A stretch of 36,302 nucleotides of DNA from Methylobacterium gregans (GCF_022179245.1 NZ_BPQM01000079.1:1-36302); one strand, 5' to 3'. Positions 8,458 to 17,233 are shown, counted from the first letter of the stretch. Notes: generated by a model from the letters alone, not told the origin. A program made the numbers and translations.

Positions 8458-9516
8458 ATGGCGGACGGGTCTCTTGAGGTCGGAGCGCATCTCGACGCGT
8501 GCCTCGCGCGGGCGGTCTCGCACAACCCTGCGCTGCAGGACACGGCGGCGGTGGTCGCGGCCATCGCGGGCGCGGCCATCACGATCAGCGAGGTGATCGG
8601 GCGCGGCGCGCTCGGCGGAGACCTCGCGGCGGCGGGCTCGCAGAACAGCGACGGCGACGTGCAGAAGGCGCTCGATGTGATCGCCCACCAGCGCGTCACC
8701 GAAGCACTGCAGGCCGCGCCCGTGGCCGAGGTCGCCTCCGAGGAGGCCGACGACGTGATGCGCCTCAACCCCGGCGCACCGCTGGCCGTGGCGATCGACC
8801 CGCTGGACGGCTCGTCGAACATCGGCGTCAACATGGCGGTCGGCACCATCTTCGGCATCCGCCCCGCGGTGCAGGATGCGGGCAACCCGATCGCCTCGTT
8901 CACGACGCCCGGCACGGTGCAGCTCGCCGCCGGCTTCGTCACCTACGGCCCGGCCACCGCCCTGGTCCTGACGCTCGGCGAGGGCACGCAGGTCTACGTG
9001 CTGGACCGGGCCGAGCGCGCCTTCCGCCTGACGCACGCCGCCCTCGACGTGCCCGCCGCGGCGAAGGAGTACGCGATCAACGCCTCGAATGCCCGGCACT
9101 GGGAAGGGCCGATCAAGGCCTTCATCGAGGATTGCCTGCGCGGCGCCGAGGGCCCGCGCGACAAGGACTACAACATGCGCTGGCTGGGCTCGCTCGTGGC
9201 GGACGCGCAGCGCGTGCTGATGCGCGGCGGCGTGTTCCTGTACCCGGGCGACCAGCGCAAGGGCTACGCGCAGGGCCGCCTGCGCCTGCTCTACGAGGCC
9301 GCGCCCATCGCCATGCTGATGGAGCAGGCGGGTGCGGGCGCGACGGACGGCGAGCGCCGCATCCTCGACATCGAGGCCGCCGGCATCCACGAGCGCGTGC
9401 CGCTGGTCTTCGGCTCGACCGAGGAAGTCGCGTGCGTGGCCAAGTACTATGACGGGCGCAACCACGCCGCCGGGCGCTCGCCGCTCTTCGGCCAGCGCGG
9501 CCTGATGCGCAGCTAG
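8458..9516 (+). CDS. cbbF: Class I fructose-1,6-bisphosphatase
   Basis: Hydrolyses fructose 1,6-bisphosphate to fructose 6-phosphate (and in autotrophs often sedoheptulose bisphosphate too). The class I signature IDPLDGSSNIGVN is at residues 113-125, with the upstream acidic metal ligands in SEEADD (about 94-99). At 352 residues the length is normal. The C-terminus has a sugar-phosphate site with YPGDQRKGYAQGRLRLLYEA and a GERRILDI segment. The ATG at 8458 follows a purine-rich GAGGGCGAGAG. It is the first gene of a plus-strand group cbbF-cbbP-rpe-cbbY; the gap to cbbP is only about 20 bp. Located opposite the CbbR-like gene, it is likely under its control. It may also serve gluconeogenesis. 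Confidence 0.93.
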   Translation: MADGSLEVGAHLDACLARAVSHNPALQDTAAVVAAIAGAAITISEVIGRGALGGDLAAAGSQNSDGDVQKALDVIAHQRVTEALQAAPVAEVASEEADDVMRLNPGAPLAVAIDPLDGSSNIGVNMAVGTIFGIRPAVQDAGNPIASFTTPGTVQLAAGFVTYGPATALVLTLGEGTQVYVLDRAERAFRLTHAALDVPAAAKEYAINASNARHWEGPIKAFIEDCLRGAEGPRDKDYNMRWLGSLVADAQRVLMRGGVFLYPGDQRKGYAQGRLRLLYEAAPIAMLMEQAGAGATDGERRILDIEAAGIHERVPLVFGSTEEVACVAKYYDGRNHAAGRSPLFGQRGLMRS

Positions 9517-9535
9517 GGGCGCCGCCCGGGCAAAG

Positions 9536-10396
9536 ATGTCGGCACGCCATCCCATCATATCGGTGACCGGCTCCTCGGGGGCCGGCACCACCTCGGTCCG
9601 CAACACCTTCGAGCAGATCTTCCGGCGCGAGGATGTCAGCGCGGTCTATATCCAGGGCGATGGCTTCCACGCCTTCGACCGCGAGACCATGCGGGCGATG
9701 ATGGCGCGCGAGCCGACGCTCAGCCACTTCGCGCCGCGCGCCAACCTGCTGCCGGAGCTGGAGGCGGTGTTCCGCAGCTACGGCGAATCCGGGCGCGGGC
9801 GCACCCGGCACTACGTGCACGATGCCGGCGACGCAGCCCGCTATGGCGTGCCCGAGGGCACCTTCTCGCCCTGGGAAGAGTTCCCGGCGGGCTCGGACCT
9901 GCTGTTCTACGAGGGGCTTCACGGCTGCGTGGTCGACGCGAACGTCGACATCGCCCGCTACGCCGACCTGAAGATCGGCGTCGTGCCGGTGATCAACCTC
10001 GAATGGATCCAGAAACTGCACCGGGACCGCTCGTTCCGCGGCTACTCGACCGAGGCCGTCACCGACGTGATCCTCAGGCGGATGCCCGACTACGTGCAGA
10101 CGATCTGCCCGCAATTCTCGTGGACGGACATCAACTTCCAGCGGGTGCCGACGGTCGACACCTCGAACCCCTTCATCGCCCGCTGGATCCCGACCGCGGA
10201 CGAATCGATGGTGGTGATCCGCTTCAAGGACCCGAAAGGCATCGACTTCTCGTACCTCGTCTCGATGATCCACGACAGCTTCATGAGCCGGGCGAACTCC
10301 ATCGTGATCCCGGGCGGCAAGCTGGATCTGGCCATGCAGCTCATCCTGACGCCGATCATCATGCAACTCGTCGAGCGCCGCCGGCGGCTGGCCTGA
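9536..10396 (+). CDS. cbbP: Phosphoribulokinase
   Basis: Phosphorylates ribulose 5-phosphate to ribulose 1,5-bisphosphate with ATP. The 286-residue protein is the proteobacterial class I form: P-loop GSSGAGTTS at about residues 12-20, then GDGFHAFDR with the catalytic aspartate/arginine region, RTRHYVHD, and the Walker-B-like LLFYEGLHG, followed by [20 protein letters not shown]. All key motifs appear intact, so an active enzyme is expected. The gene follows cbbF closely and precedes rpe. No RuBisCO gene is in the window, so the RuBP made would need another use. In M. extorquens PRK has been reported as essential for methylotrophic growth in a regulatory capacity (from memory). Confidence 0.95.
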   Translation: MSARHPIISVTGSSGAGTTSVRNTFEQIFRREDVSAVYIQGDGFHAFDRETMRAMMAREPTLSHFAPRANLLPELEAVFRSYGESGRGRTRHYVHDAGDAARYGVPEGTFSPWEEFPAGSDLLFYEGLHGCVVDANVDIARYADLKIGVVPVINLEWIQKLHRDRSFRGYSTEAVTDVILRRMPDYVQTICPQFSWTDINFQRVPTVDTSNPFIARWIPTADESMVVIRFKDPKGIDFSYLVSMIHDSFMSRANSIVIPGGKLDLAMQLILTPIIMQLVERRRRLA

Positions 10397-10491
10397 CGGC
10401 CGGAACCGGCTCTCCCGGCGCCGATTCCGCGCGGGTCGATGCCGGCGCCCCGGCCGAGCCCTATCTGACACCTCCCGAAAGGCCTTTTCCC

Positions 10492-11187
10492 ATGACCACC
10501 CGCCCGCCCCTCATCGCGCCCTCGATCCTCTCGGCGGACTTCTCGAAGCTCGGCGAGGAGACGCGGGCGGTGGCCGAGGCCGGGGGCGACTGGATCCATC
10601 TCGACGTGATGGACGGACATTTCGTGCCCAACATCACCTTCGGGCCGCCGGTGGTGAAGGCGCTGCGTCGCCACACGGACAAGTTCTTCGACGTGCACTT
10701 GATGATCGCGCCGGCCGACCCCTATCTCGCCGCCTTCGCGGAGGCCGGGTCGGACGGCATCACGGTCCATGTCGAGGCGGGGCCGCACATCCACCGCTCG
10801 CTCCAGACCATCCGGGCACTCGGCAAGCGTGCCGGCGTGGCGCTCAACCCCGGCACGCCGGCCGCTGTGGTCGAGCCGCTCCTCGATGTGGTCGACCTCG
10901 TGCTGGTGATGACGGTCAACCCGGGCTTCGGCGGCCAGAGCTTCTTGCCCAGCGCGCTGGAGACCGTCTCGCGGGTCCGCACCCTGATCGCGGGCCGCGA
11001 CATCCGGATCCAGGTCGACGGCGGCATTGACGCGCGGACCGTCGAGGCGGCGGCGCGGGCGGGCGCCGACGTGTTCGTGGCCGGCAATGCGGTGTTCAAG
11101 GACGGCCCCGCGTCCTACGCCGAGCGGATCGCCGCGATCCGTGCGGGCGCCGAGGCGGCCGCCGGCACCGGCCCGCTCGCATGCTGA
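10492..11187 (+). CDS. rpe: Ribulose-phosphate 3-epimerase
   Basis: Interconverts ribulose 5-phosphate and xylulose 5-phosphate, supplying the substrate for phosphoribulokinase next door. The 231-residue TIM barrel starts [20 protein letters not shown] and has the metal-binding [33 protein letters not shown] and the phosphate-binding [10 protein letters not shown] and AGNAVF. The length and motifs are normal. I start it at the ATG at 10492; the longer open frame upstream overlaps cbbP out of frame. The gap after cbbP is about 95 bp. Its stop overlaps the cbbY start by 7 nt, so those two are coupled. Confidence 0.95.
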   Translation: MTTRPPLIAPSILSADFSKLGEETRAVAEAGGDWIHLDVMDGHFVPNITFGPPVVKALRRHTDKFFDVHLMIAPADPYLAAFAEAGSDGITVHVEAGPHIHRSLQTIRALGKRAGVALNPGTPAAVVEPLLDVVDLVLVMTVNPGFGGQSFLPSALETVSRVRTLIAGRDIRIQVDGGIDARTVEAAARAGADVFVAGNAVFKDGPASYAERIAAIRAGAEAAAGTGPLAC

Positions 11188-11930
11188 GAGCGCTGATCTT
11201 CGACGTCGACGGCACGCTCGCCGAGACCGAGGACCTGCACCGGCAGGCCTTCAACCGCGCCTTCGCTGAACTCGGCCTGCCCTGGCTCTGGTCGCCCGCG
11301 ACCTACCGCGACCTCCTCGCGGTGATGGGCGGCAAGGAGCGGCTCGCCCACTTCATCGACACCGAGCACCCGGGCGAGGCCGCCGCGCTCCACGCCCGCG
11401 CGCCCGAGATCCACGGCCTCAAGACCCGGCTCTACGGCGAGCTGGTGTCGGCGGGCGGCCTCGGGCTGCGGCCCGGCATCCGCCGGCTGATCGCGGAGGC
11501 GCGGGAGGCCGGCGTGCGGGTCGCGGTGGCCACCACGACGAGCCGGCCGAACGTCGACCGCCTGATCGCGGTCAATTTTCCCGGCGGCGAGCAGCCCTTC
11601 GGCGTGATCGCGGCGGGCGACGAGGCAGCGCGCAAGAAGCCGGCGCCGGACGTGTTCACCCTGGCGCTGGAGCGCCTGGGCGTCGCGCCCTCCGAGGCAG
11701 TAGCCTTCGAGGATTCGGCGGCCGGCATTCGCTCGGCGCTGGATGCCGGACTGCCGGTGCTGGCGACGCGCAGCCAGTACACGGAGGGGCACCCGCTCGA
11801 CGGCGCCTTCTCGGCCCTGTCCGATCTCGGCGAACCGGGCCAGCCGCACCGCCACCTCGCCGGCGTGGCGTGGCCGGGGGGGGTGGTGACGCTGGCGGCT
11901 CTGCGGGACTGGCACGCGGGGCGGGACTGA
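11181..11930 (+). CDS. cbbY: CbbY-like HAD phosphatase (xylulose-1,5-bisphosphate phosphatase family)
   Basis: A haloacid-dehalogenase phosphatase. Motif [15 protein letters not shown] gives the nucleophile Asp8 and acid/base Asp10. Motif II is in VATTTSRPN, motif III is RKKPAPDVF and motif [12 protein letters not shown]. The N-terminal stretch with [14 protein letters not shown] and GGKERLAHF closely resembles CbbY of phototrophic bacteria. Those enzymes clear xylulose 1,5-bisphosphate, a RuBisCO inhibitor made by side reactions. At 249 residues it is full length. It overlaps rpe by 7 nt and ends the cbbF-cbbP-rpe-cbbY group. Without RuBisCO in view its job may be to remove misfire bisphosphates, or another phosphosugar. 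It could also be annotated as a beta-phosphoglucomutase-like HAD protein. Confidence 0.85.
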   Translation: MLRALIFDVDGTLAETEDLHRQAFNRAFAELGLPWLWSPATYRDLLAVMGGKERLAHFIDTEHPGEAAALHARAPEIHGLKTRLYGELVSAGGLGLRPGIRRLIAEAREAGVRVAVATTTSRPNVDRLIAVNFPGGEQPFGVIAAGDEAARKKPAPDVFTLALERLGVAPSEAVAFEDSAAGIRSALDAGLPVLATRSQYTEGHPLDGAFSALSDLGEPGQPHRHLAGVAWPGGVVTLAALRDWHAGRD

Positions 11931-11945
11931 CCGGGCGCGCGGAGA

Positions 11946-12770
11946 TCAGAGCCGCGGTTCGACCGTGACCCGGATGGTGCCCGGCGGCAGCGGCTCGGCC
12001 ACCATCTTCACCGGCTTGCCGCGGCCGATCAGGATCGCGGCGCGGGACTGTTCGGGGTCGTCCTCGAAGCGGGTCCGCAGCCACGCCACCAGGAACTTCG
12101 CGTACTCGGCCGCGAGCAGCCGCGCGGTGCCCGCGCATTGCCACCAGCGCCCGGCATCGAAACCGTCCGCGACCACGGGATGCGGGATCACGTGGTCAGC
12201 CCCCTCCAGCACGTGGTCGAGTTCGATCAGCGTGCGCGGCATGTGATAGTTCGAGGTCACCACCGCGACCGTGCTGAACCGGTGCCGCCGCATCCAGCGG
12301 CGGGTCTCGATGGCGTTGCCGATCGTGTTGCGCGCCCGGTAGTCGAGATCGACGCAGCAGGCGATCAGGTCGCGCTGGCTCGGGTTGAGCCGGGCGATCT
12401 CGTCGCGGCTGGTGCGCTCGTTCACCCCGGTGATCAGCAGGCGCCGCCCGTAGCCGTTGGCGAGGAGATCGATCGCGTCGCCGATGCGCTGGGCGCCCCC
12501 GGTCAGGACCACGATCCCGTCGGCTCGGTCGGCCGGCACGCGCTCCATCCGGGCGAGCCCGTCGATGAAGCCGAGGAAGCCGAGGCCGAGCGCCGCGCCG
12601 CCGAGGCCCGACCCGGCCAGCAGCGCGAGGCCGAGGCGGCGCAGGCGGGTCTTCCGGCGCGGTGCCACGGCGACCGGCTCGGCCGTCCGCGCGGAGCGCG
12701 CCGTGTCCCAGCGCCAGCCGAAGGGCTCGCCCGCGTTCGGTTCGGAAGCGCACGGCATACGCGTGAACAT
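11946..12770 (-). CDS. YdcF/ElyC-type DUF218 membrane protein
   Basis: A DUF218 protein of the SanA/ElyC/YdcF group, linked in other bacteria to envelope or peptidoglycan-precursor maintenance, with no established reaction. After a basic N-terminus (RRKTRLRRL) comes one membrane segment (about residues 50-75, GLALLAGSGLGGAALGLGFL). The DUF218 core follows: DGIVVLTGGAQRIGDAIDLL, RLLITGVNERTSRDE, RARNTIGNAIETRRWMRRH and VAVVTSNYHMPRTLIEL. The start is ambiguous between ATGs at 12770 and 12758. A GGAGA sits directly against the first and 12 nt before the second. It is downstream of ftsX on the same strand with a gap of about 155 bp that contains a TTAACCAT motif. Confidence 0.8.
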   Translation of the reverse strand: MFTRMPCASEPNAGEPFGWRWDTARSARTAEPVAVAPRRKTRLRRLGLALLAGSGLGGAALGLGFLGFIDGLARMERVPADRADGIVVLTGGAQRIGDAIDLLANGYGRRLLITGVNERTSRDEIARLNPSQRDLIACCVDLDYRARNTIGNAIETRRWMRRHRFSTVAVVTSNYHMPRTLIELDHVLEGADHVIPHPVVADGFDAGRWWQCAGTARLLAAEYAKFLVAWLRTRFEDDPEQSRAAILIGRGKPVKMVAEPLPPGTIRVTVEPRL

Positions 12771-12924
12771 TCTCCGGCAGGATAACCCCGATTGCGGCGA
12801 TGCGGAGGCGCGTCCCCGGGGGAGGACAGGATGCCCCGGGGCCATTGCGCGCCCCAGTGGTTGACGAATGGTTAACGCGCGGGTTCCCGGCCTCATCCCG
12901 CGGGTATCCCGACGGTAAGTGGGC

Positions 12925-13944
12925 TCAGGCCAGGAAGCGCCGCACCGTCAGCCGCGAGACCACGCCCGTCACCAGCGAGGCGATGATGCCGATGGCGAGC
13001 ACCGCCGCGTAGCCGCGCCAGCCGATGTGGAAGGCGCCGAACAGGGCCTCGATCTCCTCGCCGGCCGGACCCGAGCTCCAGGCGCGGGCCAGCAGCCCGG
13101 CGAGCCAGAAGGCCAGGACGGCGAGGCCCGCCCCGATCGCGCCGCCGCGTAGCCCGAGGCCGAAGAAGCGGCGCTGGAAGGCCCGGGCGATGTAGTCGTC
13201 GTCGGCGCCTACGAAGTGCAGCACCTCCACCACCTCGCGATTGCCGGCCATCGCGCCCCGGGTCGCGAAGGCGACCGCGAGGCCCGTCGCGACCAGCACC
13301 AGCGCGACGACGCCCACGCCCGCCCCCACGAAGGTGTTGGCCATGGTGGAGAGCCGCTGCAGCCAGAGCACGTGGTCGTCGAGGCTGGCGACGCCCGGCA
13401 GCGCCTCGCCGAGGCCGGCCCGCAGGTGCTTCAGGTCGGGCGCGGGCGTGCCGAGCGTCAGGGTGATGAGGCGCGGCACCGGCAGGTCGCCGAGATCGAG
13501 CCCGCTGCCGAGCCAGGGCTCCAGCAGGCGCTCGGCCTCCTGCTTCGAGAAGACCCGGGTCGCCGCGATGCCGGGCTCGGCCTTGGCGAGGCTCTCCGCG
13601 CGCGCGAGGTCGGCCTCGACGTCGCGGCCGGGACTCGGGCGGACCTGGATCGTCACCTCCTGGGCGACGCTTCCCTGCCACTGGTTTGCGCTTGCCGAAA
13701 CCATCTCGGCCGCGCCCGCGCAGAGCGCCGCCAGGAAGGTCAGGATGGCGATGACGGCGGCCAGCGAGCGGCTCGCCGCCGTGTCGGTCGGCACCAGGGG
13801 GGCATTGCGCCGGAGCGTCGCTGGCAGCGCCTCGGCCGCGCCCGGAGCGGGGCGGACGGGCGTCCGCTCCGGGGAACGGCGCTCCGCGTCCGCCGTAGCA
13901 GGCTGGCCGGAGGGTTTGCCGGGAGTGTTGCGGTCCACGCTCAT
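12925..13944 (-). CDS. ftsX: Cell division protein FtsX (ABC permease-like)
   Basis: FtsX is the membrane partner of FtsE; together they control septal peptidoglycan hydrolases during division. The 339-residue product has a long proline/arginine-rich cytoplasmic N-terminus, a first membrane segment (about 63-85, AAVIAILTFLAALCAGAAEM), an extracellular domain containing VTIQVRPSPGRDVEADLARA and LLEPWLGSG, and then three further membrane segments in the C-terminal half (FVGAGVGVVALVLVATGLAV and others). This is the expected 4-TM architecture. Its ATG overlaps the ftsE stop by 4 nt (ATGA), which confirms the pair. Divergence of the N-terminal tail is normal for the family. Confidence 0.9.
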   Translation of the reverse strand: MSVDRNTPGKPSGQPATADAERRSPERTPVRPAPGAAEALPATLRRNAPLVPTDTAASRSLAAVIAILTFLAALCAGAAEMVSASANQWQGSVAQEVTIQVRPSPGRDVEADLARAESLAKAEPGIAATRVFSKQEAERLLEPWLGSGLDLGDLPVPRLITLTLGTPAPDLKHLRAGLGEALPGVASLDDHVLWLQRLSTMANTFVGAGVGVVALVLVATGLAVAFATRGAMAGNREVVEVLHFVGADDDYIARAFQRRFFGLGLRGGAIGAGLAVLAFWLAGLLARAWSSGPAGEEIEALFGAFHIGWRGYAAVLAIGIIASLVTGVVSRLTVRRFLA

Positions 13945-14600
13945 TCCTCGATCCGCAGCCGCCCGTCGCCCAGCACCATGCGGCGCGCCGATACGGTGTC
14001 CATGATGCCGTAATCGTGGGTCGCGATGATCACCGAGGTGCCGAGCTTGTTCAACTCAAGGAACAGGCGCAGCAGCCGCCGCCCGAGGCCCGGGTCGACG
14101 TTGCCGGTCGGCTCGTCGGCGAGGAGGAGGTCCGGCCGGCCGATCAGGGCGCGGGCGATGGCCGCGCGCTGCTTCTCGCCGCCCGACAGCAGCGGGGGCA
14201 GGGCGTGCATGCGCTCGCCGAGGCCCACCCAGCGCAGCAGCTCGACGACCTCCGCCCGGTAACTCGTCTCGGCCCGGCCCTGGACGCGCAGGGGCAGCGC
14301 CACGTTCTCGTAGGTGGTGAGGTGGTCGAGAAGCCGGAAATCCTGGAACACCACGCCCATGCGACGGCGCAGGCCCGTGAGCGCGCCGCTGGAGATGCCG
14401 CTGACCTCCTCGCCGAAGACCGAGACCAGCCCGCGCGTCGGCCGGACCGAGAGCAGGATCAGCCGCAGCAACGTGGTCTTGCCCGCACCCGAGGGCCCTG
14501 TCAGGAACTGGAAGGAATGCGGCGCGATCTTGAAGCTCACGTCGGAGAGCACCTCCGGCCCCAGGCCGTAGCGCATGCCGACATTCTCGAACTGGACCAC
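13941..14600 (-). CDS. ftsE: Cell division ATP-binding protein FtsE
   Basis: FtsE is the ABC ATPase of the FtsEX complex at the division ring. It has Walker [11 protein letters not shown]-loop [10 protein letters not shown], signature [15 protein letters not shown], Walker [14 protein letters not shown] and H-loop ATHDYG. I start it at the GTG at 14600 because this gives 219 residues beginning [12 protein letters not shown], matching the normal FtsE start, with GAGG a few bases upstream. A TTG at 14639 would add 13 residues (starting MKTASLLSG) and cannot be excluded. It overlaps ftsX by 4 nt. A divergent zinc-ribbon protein gene starts about 220 bp away; two TTAACC motifs face each other in that gap. 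Confidence 0.92.
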   Translation of the reverse strand: MVQFENVGMRYGLGPEVLSDVSFKIAPHSFQFLTGPSGAGKTTLLRLILLSVRPTRGLVSVFGEEVSGISSGALTGLRRRMGVVFQDFRLLDHLTTYENVALPLRVQGRAETSYRAEVVELLRWVGLGERMHALPPLLSGGEKQRAAIARALIGRPDLLLADEPTGNVDPGLGRRLLRLFLELNKLGTSVIIATHDYGIMDTVSARRMVLGDGRLRIEE

Positions 14601-14732
14601 CGGCGCCTCGGCGCCGGAGAGCAGGCTTGCCGTCTTCAAAGCTGCGCAACCTCGCGGGACGCCGGTTTCGGGAGTTCCGGCCCGGGATGGAATCCCGAGG
14701 CGGCGTTTTCAAGTCCGCTCCGCTTCACCGGA

Positions 14733-14764
14733 GCTTAACCGCGTTCGCTGACACTGGGTTAAGC
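14733..14764. promoter_or_regulatory. Inverted TTAACC repeat in the ftsE / zinc-ribbon divergent region
   Basis: GCTTAACC (14733-14740) and GGTTAAGC (14757-14764) form a perfect 8-bp inverted repeat with a 16-nt spacer. Each arm contains TTAACC, the start of the alphaproteobacterial CtrA half-site TTAACCAT. It does not match the full TTAA-N7-TTAA CtrA box. A shared operator for the two divergent genes is an inference. Confidence 0.35.
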
Positions 14765-14817
14765 GTTTCGTGCCGCGCTCTGGCACGCCGCCCAAGTGCC
14801 CGCGTGAGTTCCGGCCG

Positions 14818-15606
14818 ATGCTGATCACCTGTCCCACCTGCGCCAGCAGCTACCGGGTCGAGACCGGCCGGGTCGGCATGGAGGGGCGCTCGGTCCGCTG
14901 CGCCGCCTGCCGCGAAACCTGGTTCATCAGCCCGGCCGAAGTGCTGGCCGCGCATGCCGAGGAACTCGCCGAGGCCGAGGCCGCCGAGCCCTCGGCCGCC
15001 GACTGGCAGGAGGCCTCGGCCGCGGTGCGGGAGGCGGTCGGTGCAGATGTCGTCGAGAACGTACCGCCCGAGCCGCCGAAGACGCGGCGCCGATCGAGCA
15101 GGCCGCGCAAGGCAGGGCGGCGCGGGCTGCCGCGCCTGTCTCCCGCGCTCGCTGCCGGATTGGTACTCGCCGCCGTGCTGCCGCTCGCCTGCCTCGCCCG
15201 CACGGCCGTGGTGCAGGCGCTGCCGCAGAGCGCCGCGCTCTACGCCGGCATCGGCCTGCCCGTGAACCTGCGCGGGCTGGAGATCCGCGATGTGGTGGCG
15301 TTCCGCACCCCGGCCCAGGATGGACGCGCGGCCGAACTGGTGCTGGAGGGCGACCTCGTCGGGCTCGCCCGCGAGACGGCGCCGGTACCGCCGCTCACAG
15401 TCGCGGTTCTCGATGCCGCGGGCCGTGTCGTGCGCAGCTTCGCCGTCGCGCCGCCCCGCGCCGCCCTCGGGCAGGGCGAGCGCGCCCGCTTCCATGCGAG
15501 CCTCACCGACCCGCCCGCGGATGGCCACGGGCTGCAGATCCGGTTCGCCGCCGAGCCGTCCGTGCCGAAACCGGCATCCGCGACGGGAAAATCCGTCCGG
15601 CCCTAA
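14818..15606 (+). CDS. Zinc-ribbon (MJ0042-type) membrane protein
   Basis: A 262-residue protein of unknown function with an N-terminal zinc ribbon: CPTC (Cys5, Cys8) and CAAC (Cys28, Cys31), within MLITCPTCASSYRVETGRVG. An acidic, alanine/glutamate-rich linker follows, then a basic patch (TRRRSSRPRKAGRRGLPRL). One membrane segment lies at about residues 118-138, and the C-terminal domain resembles the extracytoplasmic DUF3426 type (VLEGDLVGLARETAPVPPLT, RVVRSFAVAPP, RARFHASL). The ATG at 14818 puts the zinc ribbon at the very N-terminus, as in relatives. It diverges from ftsE and precedes hpt. Such proteins often lie beside ftsEX in Alphaproteobacteria, but no function is established. Confidence 0.82.
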   Translation: MLITCPTCASSYRVETGRVGMEGRSVRCAACRETWFISPAEVLAAHAEELAEAEAAEPSAADWQEASAAVREAVGADVVENVPPEPPKTRRRSSRPRKAGRRGLPRLSPALAAGLVLAAVLPLACLARTAVVQALPQSAALYAGIGLPVNLRGLEIRDVVAFRTPAQDGRAAELVLEGDLVGLARETAPVPPLTVAVLDAAGRVVRSFAVAPPRAALGQGERARFHASLTDPPADGHGLQIRFAAEPSVPKPASATGKSVRP

Positions 15607-15672
15607 TGCGCCGCGGTGCTTTTGCCGGGCACACCCGTGGAAGCGTCCGCGAAAAGATGGTCTAACGGGGGC

Positions 15673-16242
15673 ATGACCGAAGCCTCTCGACGCGTCCGCG
15701 TCCTGTTCGACGAAACTGCCATCGCCCGGCGCAACGCGGAGATCGCTGAGGCGATCGTGGCTGCCAAGCCCGAGAACCTGCTGGTTGTTGCGGTGCTCAA
15801 GGGCAGCTTCATGTTCGCCGCCGACCTGCTGCGCGCGCTGCACCATGTCGGGCTCGCTCCGCATGTCGAGTTCGTCCATCTGTCGAGCTATCGCACCGGC
15901 ACGGTCTCGTCGGGGCAGGTCGAGATCCTACGCGACGTGCAGAGCGAGGTGCGGGGCCGCGACGTGCTCCTCGTGGACGATATCCTGGAATCGGGCCGCA
16001 CCCTCGTCTTCGCCAAGGACCTGCTGATGGCCCGCGGCGCCCGCCGGGTGATGACCGCAGTGCTCCTGGAGAAGCCCGGCAAGCGGGCCGTGACGATTGA
16101 CGCGGATTTCGTCGGCTTCACCTGCCCGGACGTGTTCGTGGTGGGCTACGGCATGGATGCGGCCCACGCCTTCCGCCAACTGCCCTTCGTCGGACTGGTG
16201 GATTTCGACAACACCGATCCCGACCTGTTCGACGGCGAATGA
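15673..16242 (+). CDS. hpt: Hypoxanthine phosphoribosyltransferase
   Basis: Purine salvage enzyme that joins hypoxanthine (or guanine) to PRPP to give IMP/GMP. The 189-residue protein has VVAVLKGSFMFAADLLRAL near the N-terminus and the PRPP-binding signature LLVDDILESGRTL in the middle. The hydrophobic base-binding stretch is FTCPDVFVVGYGMDAAHAFR and it ends LPFVGLVDF. The ATG at 15673 gives the typical length; an open frame extending upstream to 15616 is not needed. It is about 65 bp downstream of the zinc-ribbon gene and may be co-transcribed with it. Confidence 0.92.
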   Translation: MTEASRRVRVLFDETAIARRNAEIAEAIVAAKPENLLVVAVLKGSFMFAADLLRALHHVGLAPHVEFVHLSSYRTGTVSSGQVEILRDVQSEVRGRDVLLVDDILESGRTLVFAKDLLMARGARRVMTAVLLEKPGKRAVTIDADFVGFTCPDVFVVGYGMDAAHAFRQLPFVGLVDFDNTDPDLFDGE

Positions 16243-16427
16243 ACGTGGGTGCGTCTGGAGGGAACCGCTGCACAAGCGCGGTATTTTCAGCTACGGACCG
16301 GATCTTGCAGGATTCCCTTCCGCGATGGCCCGCCAGGGCGCATCCTGAAGGGCCCGCGGTGCATCCCCGTTGACTTCGAGCCAGCGCCGATCGGGCGTGC
16401 CTCGCGACAGGACGACAGCGAACTGAC

Positions 16428-16793
16428 ATGGCGCGCATCCTGCTCGTGGATGACGAAGAGACGGTCCGGGGCTTCCTGAAGCGGGGCCTGGAGATCGACG
16501 GCCACGCCGTCGTCACGGCGATCGACGGCAGCGACGGACTCGACCGACTGAACGAGGCCGACGGCGCCTTCGACCTCATGCTCACCGACATCCGCATGCC
16601 GCTGATGGACGGCATCGCCCTGGCTCTCGCGGCCAAGCGCGACTTCCCCGACCTGACCATCCTGCTGATGACGGGTTTCGCCGACCAGCGCGAACGCGCC
16701 CGCGGCCTCGACGCCATCGTCACGGACGTGCTGACGAAACCTTTCTCGCTGGCGGACCTGCGTGCCACCGTGAACCGGGCGCTCTCCGCCTGA
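16428..16793 (+). CDS. cpdR: Single-domain response regulator, CpdR-like
   Basis: A stand-alone receiver domain of 121 residues with acidic pocket DDEE (8-11), phospho-acceptor Asp54 in LTDIRMPLMDG, TGFAD, and the conserved lysine in VLTKPF. The segment MDGIALALAAKRDFPDLTIL, then LMTGFADQRERARGLDAIV, strongly resembles Caulobacter CpdR. That protein in its unphosphorylated form delivers substrates such as CtrA to the ClpXP protease. If the role is conserved, it would be phosphorylated by the CckA-ChpT relay. There is no output domain and no histidine kinase nearby. The 185 bp upstream are non-coding, so it probably has its own promoter. Confidence 0.8.
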   Translation: MARILLVDDEETVRGFLKRGLEIDGHAVVTAIDGSDGLDRLNEADGAFDLMLTDIRMPLMDGIALALAAKRDFPDLTILLMTGFADQRERARGLDAIVTDVLTKPFSLADLRATVNRALSA

Positions 16794-16921
16794 GGACGCC
16801 CGGAAGCGGGCCCGTGCCTTCAGGCTCGCTTAAGCACCCTGGTTAGGCTCTGTTTCACGGTGAGTGACCTAGAGTAGCGGCGGCGGAGAAAATCCGCAGA
16901 CCGGCAGCAACTCGCACGACC

Positions 16922-17233
16922 ATGACGTCCCAGGCGCACCACGAGTTCGGCCGTCGTCCGCATCCGCAGGACGAGGATTGGTACGACGATGGGTATGACG
17001 AGCGGCCGCGCCGCGGTGTTTTCTCGCGCCTGTTCGGCCTCCTGAAGCTCGTCGTCTTCCTGACCCCACTCGGGATCTTCCTCTACGGCTACTTCGTCGC
17101 CGATTGCCACTCGGGCGGCGGCACCGGGCTCGGCCAGATCGTGCAGGCAGGCGTCTGCGCACGCGGCCAGATCGTCGACAGCGCCTCCTCTCTGGGCGAC
17201 GGCCTCAGGCTGATCCGCCGCGTCATCGATTGA
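16922..17233 (+). CDS. Small membrane protein of unknown function
   Basis: A 103-residue protein I do not recognise. The N-terminus is acidic and tyrosine/tryptophan-rich (DEDWYDDGYDERPRRG), followed by one membrane segment at about residues 40-60 (LLKLVVFLTPLGIFLYGYFV). A short tail contains two cysteines, in VADCHSGGG and AGVCARG, which may form a disulfide outside the cytoplasm. Codon use is like its neighbours and the frame is clean from the ATG at 16922. It sits between the CpdR-like gene and a second small membrane protein of similar plan, 31 bp apart, suggesting an operon of two small envelope proteins. Confidence 0.65.
   Translation: MTSQAHHEFGRRPHPQDEDWYDDGYDERPRRGVFSRLFGLLKLVVFLTPLGIFLYGYFVADCHSGGGTGLGQIVQAGVCARGQIVDSASSLGDGLRLIRRVID

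Noticed and set aside
16261..16285. GGAAC upstream of the cpdR-like gene as an EcfG promoter
   Set aside because: At 16-17 nt spacing the next bases read TATT or ATTT, not CGTT.
16833..16855. TTAA ... TTAG in the gap after the CpdR-like gene as a CtrA box
   Set aside because: The spacing is 9 nt rather than 7 and the second half is TTAG.
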